From Betaproteobacteria bacterium (GTDB lineage: Bacteria; Pseudomonadota; Gammaproteobacteria; Burkholderiales; Ferrovaceae), in NCBI GenBank assembly GCA_028870615.1, contig JAGWPH010000131.1, forward strand, positions 1-6,247: a DNA stretch of 6,247 nt, read 5' to 3'. Numbering within the stretch: the stretch's first letter is position 1; the number at the start of each line of letters is the position of its first letter. Shown in pieces: positions 1 to 5,520 of this stretch. The notes beneath the pieces were generated by a model that did no database searches, had not been told where the DNA came from, and worked only from the letters and a program-made list of their open reading frames with translations. The translations under genes and the position numbers were made by a program.

Positions 1-5
1 AGGGC

Positions 6-926
6 TCAAGTGATTTCATTGGGCCCCTTGATGGCGTGTCCGCCAAAGGCATTGCGCATCAGCGAGAGCAGCTTGAATCCATAGCCCCGCTCGTCCTGAC
101 TTTGGAACCGCATCTGCAATGCAAGACTCAACACGGGCGCAGCCACACCCTGTTCGATGGCTTCAATGGCCGTCCAGCGCCCTTCACCAGAATCGGCAAC
201 ATACGGCGCAATACCCCCCAACCGCGCATCAGATTGCAAGGCCTGCGCCGTAAGATCAAGCAACCAGCTTCGCACCACCGAGCCCTCGCGCCACAAGGCA
301 GTTATCCTGGCAAGATCAAGGGCAAACTCCTGCTTGCCCTCCAGCAGCGTCAAACCCTCCGCCAACGCCTGCATCATCCCGTATTCGATGCCGTTATGCA
401 CCATCTTGACAAAATGTCCGGCTCCCACCGGCCCCACATGGGCCCAACCCCGGTCCGGCGCAGGCGCCAGAATCCTGAGCAACGGTTCAACAACAGCAGC
501 CACCCCGGGCTCCGCACCCACCATGAGGCAGTACCCGTTCTCCAGCCCCCAAATGCCCCCAGAGGTGCCCGCGTCCATGAACCCAATGCCCTCCCCGGCC
601 AATCGGGCCCCGCGCCGCTGGCTATCGTGATAGTTTGAATTGCCCCCATCCACGATGACGTCACCCGCTTCAAGCAGCGGGATCAGCGCTTCAATCTGGT
701 CCTCCGTCACGGAACCACTGGGCAACATCATCCAGACAATGCGTGGCGCCTCAAGCTGCGAGATCGCCATTGCCGGAGAACCTGACGCTATGACCCCCGC
801 TTCACGCACCCATTGGTTCAAGGCCTCCGGCGAATGATCATAACCAACAACCTCGACCCCACCACGGCACAAACGCGTCGCCATGTTGCCGCCCATCTTG
901 CCCAGCCCAATCATGCAGATTTTCAT
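6..926 (-). CDS. gnd: 6-phosphogluconate dehydrogenase (decarboxylating), short form
   Basis: Cytosolic enzyme of the oxidative pentose phosphate pathway that converts 6-phosphogluconate to ribulose-5-phosphate and CO2 with reduction of NAD(P)+. The 306-residue protein is complete. It opens with a Rossmann nucleotide-binding loop, GLGKMG (residues 7-12), and has an aspartate at the end of the second strand (Y29-D30). The family signature DGGNS is at 93-97, the substrate loop TSGG at 121-124, and the catalytic segment GAGHFVKMVHNGIEYG at 168-183, which supplies Lys174, Asn178 and Glu181. The C-terminal helical domain keeps DSGEGRW (245-251) and ends FGGHAIKGPNE. About 300 residues matches the short bacterial form (GndA/YqeC-like), not the roughly 470-residue E. 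coli Gnd. Asp30 is the kind of residue that favours NAD+ over NADP+; this is inferred. The start ATG has a GGGA ribosome site 7 bases upstream. It is divergent from the transaldolase gene and clearly richer in GC than its neighbours. The family call is firm; cofactor preference is not. Confidence 0.96.
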   Translation of the reverse strand: MKICMIGLGKMGGNMATRLCRGGVEVVGYDHSPEALNQWVREAGVIASGSPAMAISQLEAPRIVWMMLPSGSVTEDQIEALIPLLEAGDVIVDGGNSNYHDSQRRGARLAGEGIGFMDAGTSGGIWGLENGYCLMVGAEPGVAAVVEPLLRILAPAPDRGWAHVGPVGAGHFVKMVHNGIEYGMMQALAEGLTLLEGKQEFALDLARITALWREGSVVRSWLLDLTAQALQSDARLGGIAPYVADSGEGRWTAIEAIEQGVAAPVLSLALQMRFQSQDERGYGFKLLSLMRNAFGGHAIKGPNEIT

Positions 927-1185
927 ATGTCAATCCCGCTCTGTCCATATCTGTTTTAACTCCGCCAAGATCGATGCCGAATTGGGAGCCACGGACGCCC
1001 GCTAGAGTTTGGTTCGTTTGAATGCTCGTATTGTCCATGTTTTTCAGGTTTATTCATCTCAACAAATTACAGAGCATGACAAAGTAATAAAGCACCGCGC
1101 GGGTTTTTAAACAATATTTCACCAATGCAAACAATTTGGCATATCAATGTGGGCTAATGTCGCAAACAACTATATGGGGGGTCCT
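927..1185. promoter_or_regulatory. Divergent intergenic region between gnd and tal
   Basis: This spacer separates the 5' ends of the minus-strand dehydrogenase gene and the plus-strand transaldolase gene, so by position it should carry both promoters and leaders. It becomes AT-rich from about 1020 onward, on the transaldolase side. I could not identify a convincing paired -35/-10 promoter on either strand: ATGACA at 1076-1081 resembles a -35 box, but no -10 box lies at the right distance. A small imperfect inverted repeat, ATGCAAA / TTTGGCAT (1125-1142, one bulged G), lies just before the transaldolase start and could be an operator or chance. No tRNA or credible extra gene was seen. The regulatory role is inferred from gene orientation only. 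Confidence 0.5.
1176..1182 (+). promoter_or_regulatory. Candidate ribosome binding site for the GTG start of tal
   Basis: The run GGGGGGT can pair with the 3' end of 16S rRNA (anti-Shine-Dalgarno) over seven positions if two G-U wobbles are allowed. It lies 3 bases before the GTG at 1186, a slightly short spacing. The competing in-frame ATG codons at 1147 and 1174 have no purine-rich site at a usable distance, so this tract helps decide the start. The evidence is modest, because poly-G is not a standard AGGAGG core. Confidence 0.4.
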
Positions 1186-2322
1186 GTGAATGAATTAAAA
1201 AAGCTGAGCAGACTCGGGCAATCGATTTGGCTCGACTACATTGATCGGCATCTTCTCAGAAGCGGTGAACTGAACCGTTTGATCGAAGAAGCCGATCTTA
1301 AAGGGTTAACCTCAAACCCGGCCATCTTCGAAAAAGCTATCGGCACGGATGTCGCCTATGCCAAGGACCTTAAGAATCATTCCGAATCACACGCAAACGC
1401 GGAAAAAATCTTTGAACAACTGGCCATTGCGGATATTCAGGCTACCGCAGATGTCTTGCGCAAGGTTTATGAACAAACCCGCTATCGCGATGGATATGTC
1501 TCGCTGGAGGTTTCCCCACGGCTTGCTTACGACGTCGAGGGAACCATTTCGGAAGCATACAGACTGTGGAGAGCAGTTAACCGAGAAAATCTGATGATCA
1601 AAGTTCCTGCTACAGAGCAGGGACTCTCTGCCATTACCGCGCTACTTACCGAAGGCATTAACGTCAATGTGACATTACTATTTTCCAGAAGCATGTATGG
1701 ACGGGTCGCCGATGCATGGCTTTCTGGCCTGGAACAGTTCGTCATAAATGGCGGCAACCCTGCAAAGTTAGCCAGCGTGGCCAGTTTTTTTGTCAGTCGA
1801 ATCGATAGCACCATAGATGCCATGATCCACTCCCACATCAAGCAGACCAATGATCCCCGGTTACAAGCCACCCTGCGTAGTGTTCTGGGTAAGGCTGCCA
1901 TTGCAAATGCCAGACTGGCTTACCGTCAATATCAATATCTTATGAGCTGCGAACGCTGGCGCCGACTGTCAGAAAGGGGGGCCCAATCACAACGACTGCT
2001 GTGGGCCAGTACAGGCACAAAGGACCCCTCTTACAGCGATGTCTTATACGTCGAATCCTTGATTGGCCCGGACACGGTGAATACGGTCCCGCCAGCGACC
2101 TTGTATGCGTTTAATGACCACGGGACTGCACGGGCCACATTGGAAGGCGACATGGAGGATGCAATAAGGGTAGAGGACACCCTGGCCGCCCTGAACATTT
2201 CACTGGATGTGGTAACTCAAAACCTGTTGACGGAAGGAGTAAAGCTGTTTTCTGGCGCCTATTCAACTCTACTGAATGAAATCATGAATCAAATGGGTAG
2301 CAAACAATATCCTGTTCACTAA
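1186..2322 (+). CDS. tal: Transaldolase (long, mycobacterial/cyanobacterial-type)
   Basis: Cytosolic enzyme of the non-oxidative pentose phosphate pathway that moves a dihydroxyacetone unit from sedoheptulose-7-phosphate to glyceraldehyde-3-phosphate through a lysine Schiff base. From the GTG start it has 378 residues. Expected active-site residues are present, by comparison with TalB: Asp17 in WLDY, Asn44 in LTSNPAIF, Glu108 in SLEVSPRLAYD, Schiff-base Lys139 in MIKVPATEQG, Thr163 in NVTLLFS and Ser200 in ASFFVSRID. The late block LLWASTGTKDPSYSDVLY and the overall length mark the Tal subfamily of about 360-390 residues, longer than TalB (317) or the TalC type (about 220). No phosphoglucose isomerase domain is fused. 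The GTG is preferred because family members begin close to the NELKKLSRLGQSIWLDY segment and a G-rich site precedes it; an in-frame ATG at 1147 would add 13 unconserved residues. It lies 20 bases before the phosphorylase gene, so co-transcription is likely. Confidence 0.95.
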   Translation: MNELKKLSRLGQSIWLDYIDRHLLRSGELNRLIEEADLKGLTSNPAIFEKAIGTDVAYAKDLKNHSESHANAEKIFEQLAIADIQATADVLRKVYEQTRYRDGYVSLEVSPRLAYDVEGTISEAYRLWRAVNRENLMIKVPATEQGLSAITALLTEGINVNVTLLFSRSMYGRVADAWLSGLEQFVINGGNPAKLASVASFFVSRIDSTIDAMIHSHIKQTNDPRLQATLRSVLGKAAIANARLAYRQYQYLMSCERWRRLSERGAQSQRLLWASTGTKDPSYSDVLYVESLIGPDTVNTVPPATLYAFNDHGTARATLEGDMEDAIRVEDTLAALNISLDVVTQNLLTEGVKLFSGAYSTLLNEIMNQMGSKQYPVH

Positions 2323-2342
2323 AACAGCATTGAGGCACATTA

Positions 2343-4805
2343 ATGAAGAGTGATCCGAAGTCCATCGTATTCAATTATCAAAAGTTGGAGTTTGATGTAC
2401 CAACCCTCCAGCACTCACTGGCAAATCGCCTGACCTATACCATCGGCAAGGATCCTATAACGGCTACCGGCCACGACTGGTTCCATGCCTTGGCGTATGT
2501 TGTCAGGGATCGCCTGGCAGAACGTTGGATGGAAACAATGCGAAGCTTTTATCGCAATGACGCAAAGCGCATTTACTACTTTTCAATGGAATTTCTGACG
2601 GGACGCATGCTGGTCAACAGCCTTTCCAATCTGGGGTTTTATCAGGAATGTCGGGATCTTCTGGATGAATTGGGTCTGGACCTGAATGAGCTCTGTGAAA
2701 GTGAACCCGATCCCGCTTTGGGAAACGGCGGACTGGGAAGGTTGGCCGCCTGTTTTCTTGATTCCATGGCGACTTTAGGATTGCATGGCTATGGATATGG
2801 CATCCGGTATGAATATGGCATGTTCAACCAGCGCATTCAAAATGGTGAGCAGGTCGAGCATCCCGATAACTGGCTGCGTTACGGCAACCCGTGGGAGTTC
2901 CCCAGACCCGAGGTGATCTACCCGGTAAAATATTTTGGTCGGGTCATAGAGTATGTCGACAATGAAGGGCACAATCGCCATCTCTGGGTTGACGGCGAGG
3001 AAATCATGGCCATGGCCTTCGATACCCCTGTTCCCGGATACAAGAATGAAGTGGTCAATAACTTGCGGTTGTGGACTGCCAAGGCGACGCGCGATTTTGA
3101 ACTCAGATACTTCAATGAGGGAAACTACATCAAATCGGTTGAAGACAAGAATGAATCGGAAAATCTTTCCAAGGTGCTTTATCCGGACGACACGACCTTG
3201 GTGGGCCGGGAACTACGGTTAAAACAGCAGCATTTTTTTGTGAGTGCCTCACTGCAGGATATATTGCACAGATTCCAAAGATACCATTCTTCATTTGATG
3301 ACTTCCCAGAAAAAGTTGCCATTCAGCTCAACGACACCCATCCCTCCATCGCCATTCCAGAGCTGATGCGGCTTCTCATGGATGTGCACTATGTGGAATG
3401 GGACAAATCCTGGGATATTACCCGGCGCGTATTTTCGTATACCAACCACACCTTGATGTCTGAGGCGCTTGAAACCTGGCCGGTAAGTTTGTTTGAACGC
3501 ATCTTGCCACGGCATTTACAGATCATTTTTGAAATTAACCATCGCTTCCTCAAGGATGTCATGCATCGCTATCCGGGAGACAGCGATGTTCTCCAGCGCA
3601 TGTCAATTATTGGAGAGGAGGGCCAGAGGCACATCCGCATGGCACATCTTGCCATCGTTGGAAGCCACCGGGTCAACGGGGTTTCCAGTATCCATACAGA
3701 ATTGATGAAGCGCTCCATCTTCCTGGATTTCGATCGTTTTTTTCCCGGCCGGATCATCAATATTACCAACGGCGTGACTCCCCGATTATGGCTAAAGCAG
3801 GCCAACCCCCATTTGAGTGATTTGATTTCCTCCTGTATTGGAAAAGGATGGGTTGGAGATCTCAGCCAACTCCACCAACTGGCACCATTGGCTGAAGATG
3901 CAGGATTCCGGAAAAAATTCATGGCGGTAAAGCACTCCAATAAAATCCGCCTGGCTGGACTCATCAAGAGCAGGCTGGGGCTGGAAGTTGACCCGGATTC
4001 CCTGTTTGATGTCCAGATCAAGCGCATTCATGAATACAAGCGCCAACTGCTCAATGTGCTGCACATCGTGACGCGCTACAACAGGATCCGCAACAATAAT
4101 GTAAAGCTCACGCCCCGAACCGTTATTTTTGGAGGCAAGGCGGCTCCCGGATATGTCATGGCCAAGCGCATCATCCGACTGATCAACGATATCGCAGACA
4201 TCGTCAATAACGACCCGGTTGTTAACCAACAACTCAAGGTGGTGTTCATTCCCAACTATGATGTTTCCACCGCGCTGGATATCATTCCGGCGGCCGATCT
4301 CTCCGAACAGATTTCCACTGCCGGTACTGAGGCTTCCGGAACAGGAAACATGAAGCTTGCCATGAATGGTGCCTTGACCATCGGAACCCTGGATGGCGCC
4401 AATATTGAAATTCTGGAAGCCGTGGGTGAAGACAATATCTTCATTTTCGGCCTGGATGCAGCCCGGGCGAAGCAGTGCTCGCAGAATTACCAACCCATGG
4501 ATGTTTACAATGCCAATGCCGAGTTGAAAGCTGTCCTTGACATGATTTCATCCGGATTTTTCTCGCCGGATGAGCCTCATCGGTATCGATCCATTGTCGA
4601 CAGCCTTCTGCAGCATGGTGATGCTTATTTACTACTGGCGGATTACGCCTCATACATCAACGCTCAGGACATTGTTGATCGACATTTTGAAGATTCCGAT
4701 TCCTGGGCCAGAAAAGCCATTCTCAATGTTGCTTATATGGGAGGATTTTCAAGTGACCGAACGGTCACTCAATATGCGAAGGAAATTTGGCGACTGGAGG
4801 GCTAG
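2343..4805 (+). CDS. glgP: Glycogen/starch/alpha-glucan phosphorylase
   Basis: PLP-dependent cytosolic enzyme (GT35 family) that phosphorolyses alpha-1,4-glucan chain ends to release glucose-1-phosphate, mobilising glycogen. The 820-residue length matches the bacterial norm (about 800-830) and the gene looks intact. Visible landmarks in order are YYFSMEFLTGR near residue 80, the glycine-rich ALGNGGLGRL (125-134), NDTHP (330-334), TNHTLMSEALE (367-377), ITNGVTPRLW (474-483), IKRIHEYKRQ (559-568, with the phosphate- and PLP-contacting Arg561 and Lys566), GGKAAPGY, and the signature EASGTGNMK in which Lys671 should form the PLP Schiff base. No N-terminal serine-phosphorylation segment of the animal type is evident. 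The start ATG is preceded by GAGG (2332-2335) at 7 bases. It sits 20 bases downstream of tal, likely in the same transcript, and is followed immediately by a strong hairpin. Family members differ in preference for glycogen or maltodextrin; the neighbours do not settle this, so glgP is preferred over malP only by default. Confidence 0.97.
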   Translation: MKSDPKSIVFNYQKLEFDVPTLQHSLANRLTYTIGKDPITATGHDWFHALAYVVRDRLAERWMETMRSFYRNDAKRIYYFSMEFLTGRMLVNSLSNLGFYQECRDLLDELGLDLNELCESEPDPALGNGGLGRLAACFLDSMATLGLHGYGYGIRYEYGMFNQRIQNGEQVEHPDNWLRYGNPWEFPRPEVIYPVKYFGRVIEYVDNEGHNRHLWVDGEEIMAMAFDTPVPGYKNEVVNNLRLWTAKATRDFELRYFNEGNYIKSVEDKNESENLSKVLYPDDTTLVGRELRLKQQHFFVSASLQDILHRFQRYHSSFDDFPEKVAIQLNDTHPSIAIPELMRLLMDVHYVEWDKSWDITRRVFSYTNHTLMSEALETWPVSLFERILPRHLQIIFEINHRFLKDVMHRYPGDSDVLQRMSIIGEEGQRHIRMAHLAIVGSHRVNGVSSIHTELMKRSIFLDFDRFFPGRIINITNGVTPRLWLKQANPHLSDLISSCIGKGWVGDLSQLHQLAPLAEDAGFRKKFMAVKHSNKIRLAGLIKSRLGLEVDPDSLFDVQIKRIHEYKRQLLNVLHIVTRYNRIRNNNVKLTPRTVIFGGKAAPGYVMAKRIIRLINDIADIVNNDPVVNQQLKVVFIPNYDVSTALDIIPAADLSEQISTAGTEASGTGNMKLAMNGALTIGTLDGANIEILEAVGEDNIFIFGLDAARAKQCSQNYQPMDVYNANAELKAVLDMISSGFFSPDEPHRYRSIVDSLLQHGDAYLLLADYASYINAQDIVDRHFEDSDSWARKAILNVAYMGGFSSDRTVTQYAKEIWRLEG

Positions 4806-4867
4806 GATGTTGGCGCAGAGGCCAGCACTCCATGGATAAAGCAGTGCCGGCAACGCGCCAATATTTT
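4806..4867 (+). terminator. Two-part hairpin after glgP, probable transcription terminator or 3' stabiliser
   Basis: Starting directly after the phosphorylase stop codon, the outer arms GATGTTGGCGC (4806-4816) and GCGCCAATATT (4855-4865) pair along their whole length, with two G-U wobbles. After a small internal loop, an inner stem GCCAGCACT (4821-4829) pairs with AGTGCCGGC (4843-4851) with one A-C mismatch, closing a 13-base loop. The right arm runs into ATATTTT, a short imperfect U-tract in RNA. Position, pairing and the T-rich exit support an end for the tal-glgP transcript. The weak U-tract leaves open an RNA-stabilising role or Rho-assisted termination. It also lies between convergent genes, so it could act on the opposite transcript, although that strand has no T-run after the stem. 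Confidence 0.65.
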
Positions 4868-4882
4868 CAGGACTTCATCAGT

Positions 4883-5332
4883 TCAGTGCCTGGGTTGCCC
4901 GGTCCAGTGGAACTGGACGTCAGTGCCACCCTTACCCTTTATGGTCACGGTATGTATTTCTGTCTTGCCTCTGTATGAGGCCAGAATGCGATATTTGCCT
5001 TCAGGAAGCATAATGTTGGTCATCGGACCGGCGTAAGGAAGCACGAAAACAGGTACGCCATTTGCATCTTCGATGATGAGTCTTACATCTGCAACGAATT
5101 CATTATCCTTACGTTCGGAAAAATCCAGGCGCAGGCCAAAGTCCCTCCCGGCTCTACGCATAAAGTCTGCTTCGTCCTTGCCAAAACCACCGTTCATGTA
5201 CAGCGTGGGGTGTAAAGTGTCGATAATGGTTATGTCTTCTTCCTGCTGCGCATAAGAATACGATATGGGAATCGCCATGAAGTAGAAAGACACCCCAAGC
5301 AAGAATGGGGTGAAAATTTTTGTTAGTTTCAT
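4883..5332 (-). CDS. Exported small protein of unknown function, beta-sandwich (carboxypeptidase-regulatory-like) candidate
   Basis: The 149-residue protein begins with a typical Sec signal peptide: Lys3 and Lys5, a hydrophobic core around residues 7-22, and a likely cleavage after Ala28 (SYA followed by QQ). There is no lipobox cysteine, so the product should be periplasmic or secreted and soluble. The mature part has no cysteine. It carries a GGFGKDEADFMRR segment (48-60), then alternating beta-strand-like stretches (ADVRLIIEDANG, 81-92; MLPEGKYRILASYRGK, 108-123) ending in VQFHW. This resembles small exported proteobacterial proteins often annotated as carboxypeptidase regulatory-like domain proteins. 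That is recalled pattern similarity, not a search result, and no catalytic residues or function can be named. The start is well supported: AGGAG (5340-5344) lies 7 bases upstream of ATG. The gene converges on glgP and is divergent from the methyltransferase gene. Confidence 0.85.
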   Translation of the reverse strand: MKLTKIFTPFLLGVSFYFMAIPISYSYAQQEEDITIIDTLHPTLYMNGGFGKDEADFMRRAGRDFGLRLDFSERKDNEFVADVRLIIEDANGVPVFVLPYAGPMTNIMLPEGKYRILASYRGKTEIHTVTIKGKGGTDVQFHWTGQPRH

Positions 5333-5520
5333 CAGGAATCTCCTAGGCTTAATTATTGTGATGTTGCGAATGCTCTGAACAGAAGGTTCAGCCTCGAAAG
5401 ATTAATGTATCCGAAATAGGGTTGCGGCTATGTATCACAATGTTTCTGGAAGCTTTTGAAGGCAACCCACTTCTTAATCCACAAAAAAACAATGGAGCTC
5501 TGCTGTTGGAAAACTTAAAT
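5333..5520. promoter_or_regulatory. Divergent intergenic region with inverted repeats
   Basis: This spacer separates the 5' ends of the exported-protein gene (minus) and the methyltransferase gene (plus) and is AT-rich. It contains the AGGAG ribosome site of the minus-strand gene, a perfect 6-base inverted repeat CTGAAC / GTTCAG with a 5-base loop (5375-5391), and a perfect 8-base pair ATTGTGAT (5355-5362) / ATCACAAT (5434-5441). These are candidate operator elements only. No promoter with both boxes at good spacing was found: CAATAAT on the minus strand near 5351-5357 could be a -10 box but its -35 match is poor. The plus-strand gene could start earlier, at ATG 5440, which would shorten this region. 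Confidence 0.4.

Noticed and set aside
36..638. Plus-strand open frames of 200 and 157 codons opposite gnd
   Set aside because: They lie antisense to a fully conserved dehydrogenase, are rich in Pro, Arg and His as expected from a GC-rich shadow frame, and show no family motif.
838..1038. 66-codon minus-strand open frame overlapping the gnd start
   Set aside because: It overlaps gnd in another frame and has no credible ribosome site; only a short kinase-like string is notable, reported separately as a weak finding.
1094..1108. ACCGCGCGGGT followed by T5, terminator-like
   Set aside because: Only three base pairs close the loop, too weak for an intrinsic terminator, and the position upstream of tal does not need one.
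1527..1901. 124-codon minus-strand open frame inside tal
   Set aside because: It is antisense to conserved transaldolase active-site segments, with no motif or ribosome site supporting expression.
3792..4493. 233-codon minus-strand open frame inside glgP
   Set aside because: It is antisense to the catalytic half of the phosphorylase, whose motifs are intact, and has no recognisable domain.
4842..4927. Three copies of CAGTGCC near the convergent junction
   Set aside because: Spacing is irregular, flanks differ, and one copy is part of the hairpin stem and another is coding; a 7-base repeat is too short to call a repeat array.
4787..4978. 63-codon plus-strand open frame across the glgP end and the hairpin
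   Set aside because: It overlaps the phosphorylase C-terminus, the stem-loop and the end of the convergent gene, and its peptide has no gene-like features.
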